46,122 nt of DNA from contig NZ_BFBP01000004.1 of NCBI RefSeq assembly GCF_003112695.1, positions 36,678 through 82,799 on the forward strand, written 5' to 3'. A program made the position numbers and the translations under genes. Under the pieces are notes generated by a model. That model was not told where the DNA came from. It did no database searches and saw nothing but the letters and a program-made list of their open reading frames with translations. Below, one piece after another: positions 17,201 through 24,904 of the stretch (position 1 is the stretch's first letter; the number at the start of each line of letters is the position of its first letter). This DNA is from Azospira sp. I13 (GTDB lineage: Bacteria; Pseudomonadota; Gammaproteobacteria; Burkholderiales; Rhodocyclaceae).

Positions 17201-18308
17201 CAAGACGCCCCTGCTGGATGCAGGCGGCCGCCGTTTCCACGACGTGGTGCTGAAGGCCAGCCCGACGGGCACAACCTGGCAGCTGGACCTCCTGGCCAAG
17301 GAAGCCTCCGGCCAGATTCAGTGGGACGGCAGCGGCCAGGGCCGGGTGCGGGCGCGGCTGAAGCACCTGATCCTGCCCGAAGCCACGCCCCAGCAGGCCG
17401 CCATGGAAAAAATGGGCGAAGCCGAGCGCCAGGATGAACTGCCCGGCCTCGACATCACCGCCGACAGCTTCACCCTGGGCAGCCGCCGCTTCGGCAAGCT
17501 GGAGTTGCTGGCCCGCAACGAAGGCCGGGTGTGGCGCCTCGACAAGGTGGCCCTCAACGCGCCGGAAGGCACCATCAACGGCAAGGGCCTGTGGCGCACC
17601 GACCCCCGGGGCGCCCACCGCACCGACGTGGAGTTCCGCCTGGAGGCGGGGGATGCGGGCAAATATCTGGACCGCCTGGGCTTCCCCGGCACCCTCAAGC
17701 GGGGCAGCGCCACCCTGGCCGGCAAGCTGGCCTGGAACGGCACCCCCACCGGGCTGGATGTGCCCAGCCTCTCCGGCGACCTCAAGCTGACGGCGGAGAA
17801 GGGGCAGTTCGCCAAGATCGAGCCGGGCATCGGCAAGCTGATCGGCCTGCTCTCCCTGCAAACCCTGCCCCGGCGCATCACCCTGGATTTTCGCGATGTC
17901 TTCTCCGAAGGCTTTGCTTTCGACAGTATCGAGGGCACCTTCAAGGTGCAGAACGGTCTGATGAAGACCTCGGACCTGGCCATCGACGGCCCGGCCGCCA
18001 AGGTGGGCATCAAGGGCGACATCAACCTGGACCACGAAACCCAGAACCTGCGGGTGCGGGTGCAGCCGGCCCTGGGTAGTTCCGTGGCCCTGGGCACGGC
18101 GGCCCTGGTCAATCCGGTGGCCGGCGTGGCCGCCCTGATCGCCCAGAAAATCCTGCAAAATCCGGTGGACCAGATTTTTGCCTTTGAATACGCCGTCACC
18201 GGCAACTGGGAAGATCCCAAGGTGGACAAGCTTTCCGGCGGCGACAAATCCGGGGATAAATCCCCCAACAGCCAAGGTGCCAAGACCGATGAACCCGCCA
18301 AGCCCTGA
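14274..18308 (+). CDS. yhdP: YhdP-family AsmA-like envelope protein
   Basis: This 1344-residue protein is the large AsmA-superfamily member YhdP (DUF3971/AsmA-like). One N-terminal transmembrane helix (about residues 48-68, GVVGYFAFAFLVLALRYWVL) anchors it in the inner membrane. The rest is a long periplasmic repeating beta-groove that in E. coli helps carry phospholipids to the outer membrane. The C-terminal AsmA-like block includes SGDLKLTAEKGQFAKIEPG and FRDVFSEGFAFDSIEGTF. A low-complexity Ser/Asn run near residue 950 looks like a linker. The next gene overlaps its last 20 bases, and the yhdP-nitrilase-tldD order is a recurrent proteobacterial arrangement. Confidence 0.93.
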   Translation: MAEPADSPADSLADASLRPALYHRLHRLLPFVASPGARVFWRRAGRLSLWAGVVGYFAFAFLVLALRYWVLPHVGDYRGDIERAASRALGLPVTIGHIDAGWRGLRPELTLADVRVADRQGNPALAFQQVDSVLSWWSVPSLSLRLHLLEIQEPTLLVRRNADGSFEVAGIPVESSGSDDGGALNWVLAQHRIHIKDATIVWEDLQRGAPPLTLEAVNLLLENSGSRHRFGLSALPPPELASRLDVRGDLRGGDPTRLEDWSGQLYTQFDSTDLAAWQAWVDYPVSLPKGHGALRLWLEVDEGLPVAATADVGLRDLRLQLAKDLPELDLLHLQGRISGQRRKGDTRLNGRQLSLATRAGVTLEPTDFAFTWQEGGLFSDRRRGSGSANTLDLGALAALAGHLPLGQEVRQWLEEYEPRGQVQDLKAVWSDKDGAAQEYNLKARFSDLGIKASTHFPGFAGMSGSVDAGDRGGSLTLRSQKATLDLPQVFPEPRIAVDSLTSQVSWKIEGPKLEVSLDNFAFTSPDATGSAQGTYRLGGEGPGTIDLTAGISKADGTAVWRYMPLAVSQDARDWLKTAITGGTASEAKLILKGDLARFPFLDPKEGQFLVTARIHNATLDYGTGWPRIDDIQGSLRFEAARMLIEAKSARLLGARLAAVKAEIPDLDAPEELLKITGKAEGPTAEFLKFIDQSPVGNKIDNFTEDMRAGGEGRLNLAIDMPLRHLVDTKVKGEFEFLNNQVTVEPGLPPITQVNGRLHFTDGGISIKEVTGQLLGGPLRLYASNEGDKVLVNASGNLTALALRRQLDLPLFDNLSGSAAWKGEVRVRKKSAEMVIESDLKGLASSLPEPFNKPASQTLPLRLERAALPDAPARKGAPPPVSREQVKFSLGKLAAAQLIRRRESAGLVLERGALALGEPLVLPERGLTLTIAQPSVDVDYWRQALLPPNGSSNGSSNNSNASGSAQEASLPLSQVLLKTPLLDAGGRRFHDVVLKASPTGTTWQLDLLAKEASGQIQWDGSGQGRVRARLKHLILPEATPQQAAMEKMGEAERQDELPGLDITADSFTLGSRRFGKLELLARNEGRVWRLDKVALNAPEGTINGKGLWRTDPRGAHRTDVEFRLEAGDAGKYLDRLGFPGTLKRGSATLAGKLAWNGTPTGLDVPSLSGDLKLTAEKGQFAKIEPGIGKLIGLLSLQTLPRRITLDFRDVFSEGFAFDSIEGTFKVQNGLMKTSDLAIDGPAAKVGIKGDINLDHETQNLRVRVQPALGSSVALGTAALVNPVAGVAALIAQKILQNPVDQIFAFEYAVTGNWEDPKVDKLSGGDKSGDKSPNSQGAKTDEPAKP

Positions 18309-19122
18309 GCGCTCCTCCCCCGAAAACGCCCTCATCGCCGCCGTGCAGATGGTGTCCGGCCCCCGGGTGGCCGACAATCTGGCCGCCGCCGCCCACGGCG
18401 TGGCCGAAGCCGCCGCCCAGGGCGCCCGCATCGTCGCCCTGCCGGAGTACTTCCCCATCATGGGCATGGCCGAAGGCGACAAGGTCAAGGTGCGGGAGAC
18501 CGACGGCCACGGCCCGATCCAGGAATTCATCGCCGCCACGGCCAAGCAGCACGGCATCTGGCTGATTGGCGGCTCCATTCCCCTGGAGGCGAAAGACCCC
18601 CACAAGGTACTCAACTCCACGGTGGTCTACGACCCGGCCGGGCAGCGCGTCGCCCGCTACGACAAGATCCACCTCTTCGGCTTCCAGAAAGGCCTGGAGC
18701 GTTACGACGAGGCCGCCTCCATCGAGGCCGGCAGCGAACCGGTGGCCTTCGATACGCCCTACGGCCGCATCGGCCTTTCCATCTGCTACGACCTGCGTTT
18801 TCCCGAGCTGTACCGCCAGTTGGCGCCGGTGGACCTGATCGTGGTGCCCGCCGCCTTCACCGAGACCACCGGCCGCGCCCATTGGGAAATCCTGCTGCGC
18901 GCCCGGGCCATCGAAAACCAGTGCTACGTGCTGGCCGTGGGCCAGGGCGGCAAGCACGAGAACGGCCGTGAAACCCACGGCAACAGCATGATCGTGGACC
19001 CCTGGGGTACCCTCGTGGACCGCAAGCTGAAAGGCCCCGGTGTGGTGCTGGGCCTGCTGGACCACGGCTTCATCGCCGAAACCCGCGGCAACCTGCCGGC
19101 CCTCAAGCACCGGGTGCTGTGA
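18289..19122 (+). CDS. Carbon-nitrogen hydrolase (nitrilase superfamily, Nit-type)
   Basis: The 278-residue cytoplasmic amidase carries the complete nitrilase-superfamily triad: Glu53 in ALPEYFP, Lys126 in RYDKIHLFGF and Cys166 in SICYDLRFPELYR. The closest characterised relatives hydrolyse omega-amides or repair deaminated glutathione (Nit1-type). The KIHLF and CYDLRFPELYR wording fits this branch. The ATG at 18289 lies inside the end of yhdP, giving a 20-base overlap and probable translational coupling. An upstream in-frame ATG at 18178 would run far into yhdP and is rejected. The exact substrate is uncertain. Confidence 0.92.
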   Translation: MNPPSPERSSPENALIAAVQMVSGPRVADNLAAAAHGVAEAAAQGARIVALPEYFPIMGMAEGDKVKVRETDGHGPIQEFIAATAKQHGIWLIGGSIPLEAKDPHKVLNSTVVYDPAGQRVARYDKIHLFGFQKGLERYDEAASIEAGSEPVAFDTPYGRIGLSICYDLRFPELYRQLAPVDLIVVPAAFTETTGRAHWEILLRARAIENQCYVLAVGQGGKHENGRETHGNSMIVDPWGTLVDRKLKGPGVVLGLLDHGFIAETRGNLPALKHRVL

Positions 19123-19134
19123 CGTATCCTTTTT

Positions 19135-19205
19135 CGACGCAGAGCCAGGACTTCACCGGTAAAAGCTCTGTGATCTCTGTGCCCGCTGTGGCAAAAGTTT
19201 TTTAA
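19135..19205. repeat. Degenerate CACAGAG-type intergenic palindrome, copy A
   Basis: The segment has GCAGAG, CTCTGTGATCTCTGTG and CCCGCTGTGGCAAAAG followed by a T-run, in the nitrilase-tldD gap. It resembles a longer, better preserved element at 33770-33866 (CCACAGAGG...CTCTGTG-like...CGCTGTGACAAA). Elements of this look are frequent intergenic repeats in betaproteobacteria. The T-run could also help termination. Confidence 0.5.
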
Positions 19206-19221
19206 GGCTTTAGGTTTCCCC

Positions 19222-20661
19222 ATGAGCAAGATCATCAAGCAAGCCGAATCCCTGTTGCTGACGCCCTACGACCTGGATCAGAAGCGCCTTTCCGACGTCT
19301 TCGGCCAGATCATGAAAAACGGCGTGGATTATGCCGACCTCTACTTCCAGTACAGCCGGGCCGAGGCCTGGAGCCTGGAAGAGGGCATCGTCAAATCCGG
19401 CAGCTTCAACATCGACCAGGGCGTCGGCGTGCGCGCCATCTCCGGCGAGAAAACCGCCTTCGCTTACTCCGACGACATCAGCCGCAAGGCCCTGGGCGAT
19501 GCCGCCGCGGCGGTGCGCGCCATCGGCGCCGCCGGCCAGTCCGGCAAGGCGCCCAAGCTGAAGGGGCGCAAGGGCCACGGCCTCTACCTGGCGAAGGACC
19601 CCATCCCCTCCCTCGGGGCGGCGGAAAAGGTGCAACTGCTGGAACGCCTGGAAGGCTATGCCCGCTCCCTGGACAAGCGGGTCACCCAGGTCATGGCCTC
19701 CCTCGCCTGTGAATACGACGTGGTGCTGGTGGCCGGCAGCGACGGCCGTCTGGCGGCCGACGTGCGGCCCCTGGTGCGGGTCTCCGTTTCCGTCATCGTC
19801 GATGGCGGCAAGGGCAAGCGGGAGCAGGGCTCCTCCGGTGGCGGCGGCCGCTACGACTACGGCTATTTCAGCGAAGAAGTGCTGCAACGCTACGCCCGGG
19901 AGGCGGTGCACCAGGCCGTCACCAACCTGGACGCCCGTCCGGCCCCCGCCGGCACCATGACCGTGGTGCTCGGCCCCGGCTGGCCCGGCATCCTGCTGCA
20001 CGAAGCCATCGGCCACGGCCTGGAGGGCGACTTCAACCGCAAGGGCTCCTCCGCCTTCTCCGGCCGCATCGGTGAGCGGGTCGCCGCCAAGGGCGTCACC
20101 GTGGTGGACGACGGCACCCTGCCGGACCGCCGCGGCTCCCTCAACATTGACGATGAGGGCAACCCCACCCGCCGCACCGTGCTGATCGAAGACGGCATCT
20201 TGAAGGGCTACATGCAGGATTCCCTCAATGCCCGCCTGATGGGCGTCGAGCCCACCGGCAACGGCCGCCGCGAATCCTTCGCCCATCTGCCCCTGCCGCG
20301 CATGACCAACACCATCATGCTGGCCGGCGACAAGGACCCGGCGGAAATTCTCAAGTCCGTGAAGAAGGGCCTCTACGCCGTCAATTTCGGCGGCGGCCAG
20401 GTGGATATCACCAGCGGCAAGTTCGTCTTCTCCATGTCCGAAGCCTACATGGTGGAAAACGGCAAGATTCTCTACCCGGTGAAGGGCGCCACCCTCATCG
20501 GCAACGGCCCGGACGCCCTGACCCGGGTGAAAATGATCGGCAACGACCTGGGCCTGGACCCGGGCGTCGGCACCTGCGGCAAGGAAGGCCAGTCCGTCCC
20601 CGTGGGTGTGGGCCAGCCCACCCTGCGCATCGACGGCCTCACCGTCGGCGGCACCGCCTGA
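19222..20661 (+). CDS. tldD: Metalloprotease TldD
   Basis: TldD is the catalytic half of the TldD/TldE(PmbA) zinc protease, which trims leader or peptide substrates in the cytoplasm (microcin B17 and CcdA in E. coli). The 479-residue length fits the family. The metal site HExxxH is visible as His260-Glu261 to His265 in [13 protein letters not shown], and the C-terminal Cys region is [17 protein letters not shown]. The partner pmbA/tldE gene is not in the window, which is usual because it often maps elsewhere. The gene follows the nitrilase by about 100 bases, with a repeat in between. Confidence 0.95.
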   Translation: MSKIIKQAESLLLTPYDLDQKRLSDVFGQIMKNGVDYADLYFQYSRAEAWSLEEGIVKSGSFNIDQGVGVRAISGEKTAFAYSDDISRKALGDAAAAVRAIGAAGQSGKAPKLKGRKGHGLYLAKDPIPSLGAAEKVQLLERLEGYARSLDKRVTQVMASLACEYDVVLVAGSDGRLAADVRPLVRVSVSVIVDGGKGKREQGSSGGGGRYDYGYFSEEVLQRYAREAVHQAVTNLDARPAPAGTMTVVLGPGWPGILLHEAIGHGLEGDFNRKGSSAFSGRIGERVAAKGVTVVDDGTLPDRRGSLNIDDEGNPTRRTVLIEDGILKGYMQDSLNARLMGVEPTGNGRRESFAHLPLPRMTNTIMLAGDKDPAEILKSVKKGLYAVNFGGGQVDITSGKFVFSMSEAYMVENGKILYPVKGATLIGNGPDALTRVKMIGNDLGLDPGVGTCGKEGQSVPVGVGQPTLRIDGLTVGGTA

Positions 20662-20691
20662 GTACCCGGCCCGGGGGCCGCGGGCGTTGTG

Positions 20692-20773
20692 GTGTCGCCT
20701 GGCCGTACTTGCGTACTGCCTGCGGCGACACGCCTGGCACGCCGCCCCGGGCCTGACGCTCAGGCGGCGTGCC
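20692..20773. repeat. Pair of hairpin-forming palindromes downstream of tldD
   Basis: GTGTCGCC (20692-20699) pairs with GGCGACAC (20724-20731), with an inner GTAC/GTAC pair. GGCACGCCGCC (20736-20746) pairs exactly with GGCGGCGTGCC (20763-20773). Neither is followed by a T-run. They look like REP-type sequences or a rho-dependent 3' end structure. Confidence 0.55.
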
Positions 20774-20877
20774 CGGGGTTCCGTCGCTTGGTGTCCGCCG
20801 GGCCGGTTCCGCGGAACCTGGGGGCCAGCCATGGGGTCTTCCCCTGATCCTGGCCCCGTAATGGAGGAGAAAGCATC

Positions 20878-21387
20878 ATGACCGTGCATCGCCGCCTATT
20901 CCCGCTCCTGCTGCTCCTGGCCCTGCTGGCCGGCTGCGCCACGGCGCCTCCCGACGGCACCGCCACCCCCAGGCTGGCCCGCCTTTCCCCCGAACAACTG
21001 CAACGCCTGGCGCCGGATGCACCCAAGATCGGCCTGCCCGAACTGGTGGCCATGGCCAAATCCGGCATGAAGGCCGAGGCCATGATCGAGCGCCTCAAGG
21101 AAACCCGCACCCGCCTCGACCCCAGCCCCAGCCAGGTGCTGGACCTGACCCGTCAGGGCGTGCCGGTGGCGGTGCTCGACTACCTCCACGAAGCCCGGGA
21201 AAAGGCCCTCCACGACGACGTGGCGGCCATGCTGGCGGAACGGGACCAGCAGCAGGCCAAGCAGGTGGAAGAGGCCCGCCAGCAAGAGCGCCTGCGCACC
21301 GCCCCGCCCGTGCTTTACGACCCCTTCTGGGGGCCGCGCTGGAGCCCCTACTACCGCCGGGGCGGGGGGCTTTTCTACGGCTGGTGA
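20878..21387 (+). CDS. Lipoprotein of unknown function
   Basis: The 169-residue protein begins with a lipoprotein signal: MTVHRR, a Leu-rich run and the lipobox LLAGC (Cys at about residue 21). The mature part has a helical domain (about 40-145) that includes ELVAMAKSGMKAEAMIERLKETR and VLDLTRQGVPVAVLDYLHEA, resembling the short helical repeats often found in uncharacterised lipoproteins. A Gln/Glu-rich coiled stretch follows, and then an aromatic tail (YDPFWGPRWSPYYRRGGG). GGAGGAGAAAG-like ribosome bases lie before the ATG. Membrane sidedness and role are unknown. Confidence 0.8.
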   Translation: MTVHRRLFPLLLLLALLAGCATAPPDGTATPRLARLSPEQLQRLAPDAPKIGLPELVAMAKSGMKAEAMIERLKETRTRLDPSPSQVLDLTRQGVPVAVLDYLHEAREKALHDDVAAMLAERDQQQAKQVEEARQQERLRTAPPVLYDPFWGPRWSPYYRRGGGLFYGW

Positions 21388-21437
21388 GGCCGGGGGTTTA
21401 TTAGAAATTGGTGGCGCACTGCCGGTGCGCCAGGAGG

Positions 21438-21490
21438 CAATAGGGACGGGGGTTTCCATCGGGATACGGTGGGGATGCCCGTCCCTATTG
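21438..21490. repeat. Interrupted palindrome, REP-like element copy B
   Basis: CAATAGGGACGGG (21438-21450) and CCCGTCCCTATTG (21478-21490) are exact complements separated by 27 bases. The core matches copy A at 9716-9809. The remaining gap 21391-21748 contains no gene I can support. Composition falls toward the AT-richer gene at 21749. Confidence 0.65.
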
Positions 21491-21748
21491 CGTTGTGGCG
21501 GGGGTGAAGGAGGGAGCCGAAGGGATCTTTGACCGGTTGCCGGCCAACAGCAGCCGGTGACTAGCGGGCTTTCAGGAGTCTTCTTTTCAGTTTTTTCACC
21601 CACTCGAGCAGTATTGCTTTTTAGCAGTCGTTTTACCTTACGAGGTGACTGATGCCAGCTTTGTAGGGGGGGACGTAATGGTCTGCGCCTTGATGGACTG
21701 ATGACATGCCCAAGATCGATATCCGGCTCCTTTTCCCCAACGGAAATC

Positions 21749-22462
21749 TTAGGAAACGCTATTCTCGGCTTCTGCGACCATCTTAATGTGCCAAAAAAGA
21801 CGTTCCCTTGAAAAGACATCAAGTGCGCGTTGTCCAGTCAGCATCCCCGAAAAAAATACCGGAACATCGTTGCTGCCGATTTTGTCCATATAGCAACCCT
21901 TAGCATTATCGAATCGGGGGGTTCGGTATTGCGAATAGATGTGCGAGGCTAGCGCGTTAGCTACCACAACGACGCGAGGTTTAGCCAATTCAAGCATCTT
22001 TTCGAATAAACGATATTGCTTCTCACCGAGGTCGTTGAGCTGGTAATCCTTGCTGGGTTTGAGAAACTTGTCTTTCGCAGTCGATTGATTTGTTTCTCGG
22101 TAGGCAAAAAGATCGATATGCTCCCAATGCAAATTCAGGAGGTCGGACAGTTTTCGATGTTGCTCAAAAAACGCGTAGTGTGAATGGGCTAGTCGGTCCA
22201 GTTCATGCGCTAGGTCAGCTTTGAAGTCAAGCGGTCTAGGCCAACTGAAAAAGGTGCGTGGGTCGATATCCCGGTGACGAGTGTTTTTGAGATTGTTTTT
22301 CCAGCCCTCATCCGAAAATGAAGGATTTAACCCTACAAATACAATTCCGCGTAGTTTTGGTAGGTTGAAGAGAACAGGGGCATATTTCTGCGAATCACTT
22401 TGTACGACATCATTCCACATACGCTCCAGTTCTGCATTTAGCTCGTTCAGCTTATTTTCCAT
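21749..22462 (-). CDS. Putative uracil-DNA-glycosylase-fold protein of foreign composition
   Basis: The 237-residue protein is not firmly recognised. Its layout resembles the uracil-DNA glycosylase superfamily: a hydrophobic strand ending in VFVGLNPSFSD (residues 41-51), a central VVVVANALAS strand, and a C-terminal VPVFFSGMLTGQRALD segment. These would correspond to the family's G-x-(D/N)-P water-activating motif and the later DNA-binding loop. The gene is clearly AT-richer than its neighbours, lies alone in reverse orientation between a REP-like repeat and the toxin-antitoxin locus, and is probably acquired. The start (MENKLNEL) has only a weak ribosome site. An unrelated alpha/beta hydrolase-like role cannot be excluded. 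Confidence 0.6.
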   Translation of the reverse strand: MENKLNELNAELERMWNDVVQSDSQKYAPVLFNLPKLRGIVFVGLNPSFSDEGWKNNLKNTRHRDIDPRTFFSWPRPLDFKADLAHELDRLAHSHYAFFEQHRKLSDLLNLHWEHIDLFAYRETNQSTAKDKFLKPSKDYQLNDLGEKQYRLFEKMLELAKPRVVVVANALASHIYSQYRTPRFDNAKGCYMDKIGSNDVPVFFSGMLTGQRALDVFSRERLFWHIKMVAEAENSVS

Positions 22463-22844
22463 GCTTACTCATTCTTATATTGAATCGCCTTGCCGATTGT
22501 AGCCACCTAGATCGACTGCTTGTGATTCAGATAGGGCAGTCCTTTGAGTGAAATAAAGCGTTAGCTACGGCCGCCAAGCGAACCTACACCAGTGTCTGAT
22601 CGAACTTCTCAAGTTCGAAGAAAGGCAATTACCGTTCTGTACGGGTCCAAACCGGGCTTACCTTCTTCTGTCAAGTGCGGACCCTAGTGGTCAAAGCACC
22701 CACTACGCCAGAAGATTGTCGACAAGCTCCCCCGCAACCTTAGTCCTGCTAGCAGGAACATTCCTCTTGTCTTCCAGGCCTGGTGTATGGCTGGTTCCCC
22801 CTTACCCATCACTGCACCGATTGCTTCACCCCTAGGGCAGCGCT

Positions 22845-22895
22845 ATGATTCGCGTCCTGCCCGGCAAACGGGCAAGCCCATTCCATTTGAGTTAG
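22845..22895 (+). CDS. Possible 16-residue leader peptide upstream of topAI
   Basis: ATG at 22845 opens a 16-codon frame (MIRVLPGKRASPFHLS) ending in TAG at 22893, 138 bases before topAI, with AGGG about 9 bases upstream. The frame contains a TGCCCG-GCAAA-CGGGCA hairpin. E. coli topAI is controlled by a ribosome-stalling leader peptide, so a leader here is plausible. The peptide itself shows no recognised stalling motif. This is inference. Confidence 0.25.
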   Translation: MIRVLPGKRASPFHLS

Positions 22896-22922
22896 GTCTG
22901 TATGTTGGAGATTGCCGCAATC

Positions 22923-22995
22923 CGATAACTCCGTCTGGCCCCGCCGGCCGCGAGTTATCGATATGCCCATAGCGTCGATGGCGCCTCTCGGAGGC
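22923..22995 (+). promoter_or_regulatory. Two hairpins in the topAI leader region
   Basis: CGATAACTC (22923-22931) pairs with GAGTTATCG (22952-22960). Further down, GCCTC (22983-22987) pairs with GAGGC (22991-22995) and hides the GGAGG that would otherwise serve a GTG start at 23007. Structures like these suit leader-controlled expression of a toxin. The rest of 22463-22840 shows no gene that I can support. Confidence 0.35.
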
Positions 22996-23033
22996 TGCCG
23001 TCGTGTGTGCATTTGATTGCGGAACAATCCAAC

Positions 23034-23291
23034 ATGAATCTTTCCAAGCCCGAGCAGCGGACGTTGCACGTCCTCGCCAAAGGCGGCCATATCGAACATC
23101 ACCGCGATGCTTCCGGCCGCATTACCCACGTCGATTGCTATACCCGCGAAGGTTTCGTCCTCAGCGACTGCACCTTGCCGGTGTTCAAGAAGCTGAAGGC
23201 CAAGCGCCTCATCGCCTCCCTGGACGGCCGGCCTTACCGGATCAACCGGGCCGGCCTGGGGGCCGTGCGCGGCCAACTCGACAACCAGTAG
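23034..23291 (+). CDS. topAI: TopAI (YjhX/UPF0386) toxin, topoisomerase I inhibitor
   Basis: The 85-residue protein matches E. coli YjhX in length and wording: [18 protein letters not shown], then [22 protein letters not shown] (paraphrased), and the ending [18 protein letters not shown]. In E. coli this protein binds DNA topoisomerase I and inhibits it, and YjhQ neutralises it. The ATG at 23034 corresponds to the E. coli start but has no clear ribosome site. An in-frame GTG at 23007, 12 bases after GGAGG, is a possible alternative that would add nine residues. The GNAT gene 76 bases downstream is the cognate partner by position and family. Confidence 0.92.
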   Translation: MNLSKPEQRTLHVLAKGGHIEHHRDASGRITHVDCYTREGFVLSDCTLPVFKKLKAKRLIASLDGRPYRINRAGLGAVRGQLDNQ

Positions 23292-23292
23292 T

Positions 23293-23333
23293 CCGCCCGC
23301 GCCTCTGCCCGGTCGCTACTGGAGGCCGGGCGG
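23293..23333 (+). promoter_or_regulatory. Stem-loop between toxin and antitoxin genes
   Basis: CCGCCCG-C-GCCTC pairs with GAGGC-CGGGCGG (12 bp with one bulged base, 16-base loop), starting right after the topAI stop codon. It could stabilise the toxin message end or set the toxin to antitoxin ratio. No T-run follows, so it is not a standard terminator. Confidence 0.45.
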
Positions 23334-23367
23334 CACGGCGCCTGCATTGCCGAAAGGAATTCACAGC

Positions 23368-23874
23368 ATGACCATCACCATTCGTTCCGAAGCGCCGGCC
23401 GACAGCGCCGCCATTTTCGACCTGACCCGCCTGGCCTTTGCCACGGCGGCCCACAGCGCGGGCACCGAGCAGTTCATCGTTGGCGCCCTGCGAGATAGCG
23501 GCAGGCTCAGCCTTTCCCTGGTGGCGGAGGAGGGCGGGCGTCTCCTTGGCCACGTTGCCTTTTCGCCGGTGACCCTGAGCCCGGCTGTTCCCGGCTGGTT
23601 CGGGGTCGGCCCCGTCTCGGTGCTGCCGCAGCATCAGGGCTGCGGCATCGGCAGCCGGTTGATGCGGCACGGCTTGGAGGAACTGCGTCGGCGCGGCGCC
23701 GCCGGCTGCGTGCTGGTGGGGGAGCCGGCCTTCTACGGCCGCTTCGGCTTCGTCCATGCGGCGCCGCTGCTGCTGCCGGAGGTGCCGCCCGAGTACTTCC
23801 GGGCCCTGGTTTTCCAGGGCCCGCTGCCGGCGGCCAGCGTCACCTTCGATCCTGCCTTCTTCGCCACCGCCTAG
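23368..23874 (+). CDS. yjhQ: GNAT acetyltransferase, YjhQ-type antitoxin
   Basis: The 168-residue protein is a single GNAT domain. The acetyl-CoA pyrophosphate-binding motif is visible as VLPQHQGCGIGSRLM (Q-x-x-G-x-G, about residues 83-97), followed by VLVGEPAFYGRFGF, the usual last strand and helix of YjhQ-like GNATs. In E. coli the YjhQ partner relieves TopAI toxicity. An acetylation substrate is not established. AAAGGA lies 9 bases before the ATG at 23368, so the in-frame ATG at 23347 is rejected. It is probably cotranscribed with topAI and ends at a hairpin terminator. Confidence 0.88.
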   Translation: MTITIRSEAPADSAAIFDLTRLAFATAAHSAGTEQFIVGALRDSGRLSLSLVAEEGGRLLGHVAFSPVTLSPAVPGWFGVGPVSVLPQHQGCGIGSRLMRHGLEELRRRGAAGCVLVGEPAFYGRFGFVHAAPLLLPEVPPEYFRALVFQGPLPAASVTFDPAFFATA

Positions 23875-23917
23875 CCGTAGCGATCCGCCGCCTGGCAGCG
23901 GCACCATCGCCACCAAC

Positions 23918-23970
23918 AAGAAGGGACGGGCTTCTCCACCGCTACCGGGTAGGGAGGCTCGTCCTTTTTG
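23918..23970 (+). terminator. Probable terminator after yjhQ
   Basis: An imperfect stem between AAGAAGGGACGGGCTTCTCC and GGAGGCTCGTCCTTTTTG, allowing G-U pairs and two mismatches, ends in a T-run. It lies between yjhQ and the convergent LysR gene. Confidence 0.6.
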
Positions 23971-23987
23971 CCTTGTGGGGAGGCTGA

Positions 23988-24878
23988 CTATTCTTCTGTC
24001 ACTTCCCCGCCTGCCGCCGCCTCCACCAGCCCAAGAAAGGCGAGGGCAGCGGGAGTCGGGTGGCGGCCCCAGGCGAAGTAGACGCGGCGGCGGGGGGCGG
24101 ACTGGACCGGAAGGGTGACCAGCCCCGGGTAGTGGGACGCCGTCGCCAGGGGCACCAGGGCGATGCCGACGTTTTGCCGCACCAGGGCCTCCAGCCATTC
24201 CACGTGATTGACCTCCACCGTCACCCGGCGCTCGATGGCGGCGGCTTGGAAGGCGGCGTCGGTCTGTTGCCGGGGGCCGGTGCCGGCCTGGTAGTCCACC
24301 AGGGTTTGCCGGGCCAGTTCGGCCAGGCTCAGGCGCTTGCGAGTGGCCAGAGCGTGGTCCGGGTGGAGCAGGGCCACCAGGGGTTCTTCGCTGAGCAGGC
24401 GGGCGTCTACGCCGGCCACCGGTTCGCCGGGCCAGACGCCGATGAAGGCGGCGTCGGTTTCCTGCTGCCGCAGTTCCTCGAGCAGGCGGTCGCTCATGCC
24501 GGTGTGCAGGCGGATGTCCACCTGGGGGTGGCGGCGGTGGAATTCGGCGAGGATCGCGGGCAGGTCCACCACGGTGAGGGTGGAGATGGTGCCCAGGGTC
24601 AAGGTGCCGCGAATTTCGCCGGTGGCGGCGGCCATTTCGTCTTCCAGGCGGCGGGCGGCCTCCAGCACTGGCCGGGCGTGGGTGAGAAAGGCCCGCCCGG
24701 CCGGGGTGAGGGCGACCCGGCGGGAGGTGCGCTCGAAGAGGCGGGCGCCCAGTTGTTCTTCCAGGCGGGAAATTTGGTGGCTGAGGGCGGATTGCACCGT
24801 GTGGCAACGCTCGGCGGCCCGGGTGAAGCTGCCTTCTTCGGCCACCGCCACGGCGTAGTCGATCTGGCGCAGGTTCAT
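23988..24878 (-). CDS. LysR-family transcriptional regulator
   Basis: The 296-residue regulator has the LysR N-terminal winged helix-turn-helix (MNLRQIDYAVAVAEEGSF, then AAERCHTVQSALSHQISRLEEQLG, paraphrased) and a periplasmic-binding-like effector domain from about residue 90. The ATG at 24878 is the family-typical start. An upstream in-frame ATG at 24947 would lie beyond the operator dyad. It is divergent from an MFS transporter gene, the classic arrangement in which the regulator controls its neighbour and itself through a site between them. The effector is unknown. Confidence 0.92.
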   Translation of the reverse strand: MNLRQIDYAVAVAEEGSFTRAAERCHTVQSALSHQISRLEEQLGARLFERTSRRVALTPAGRAFLTHARPVLEAARRLEDEMAAATGEIRGTLTLGTISTLTVVDLPAILAEFHRRHPQVDIRLHTGMSDRLLEELRQQETDAAFIGVWPGEPVAGVDARLLSEEPLVALLHPDHALATRKRLSLAELARQTLVDYQAGTGPRQQTDAAFQAAAIERRVTVEVNHVEWLEALVRQNVGIALVPLATASHYPGLVTLPVQSAPRRRVYFAWGRHPTPAALAFLGLVEAAAGGEVTEE

Positions 24879-24904
24879 GGCGTTGATCTCGTTTTGATGT
24901 GGAT

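Noticed and set aside
14208-18620. An open frame of 1470 codons antisense to yhdP
   Set aside because: It mirrors yhdP in the complementary strand. High GC suppresses stop codons, the translation is rich in Gly, Ala, His and Gln with no domain, and there is no start context.
22555-22575. A GCGTTAGCT sequence resembling an attC right core near the UDG-like gene
   Set aside because: No paired left core or inner boxes are found on either side at a suitable distance, and the left-box form AGCTAAC does not fit RYYYAAC.
22670-22775. A short open frame on the minus strand whose end resembles a protein C-terminus
   Set aside because: Only about 30 codons between stops, with no recognisable domain or start. 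It could be a gene remnant but cannot be supported.
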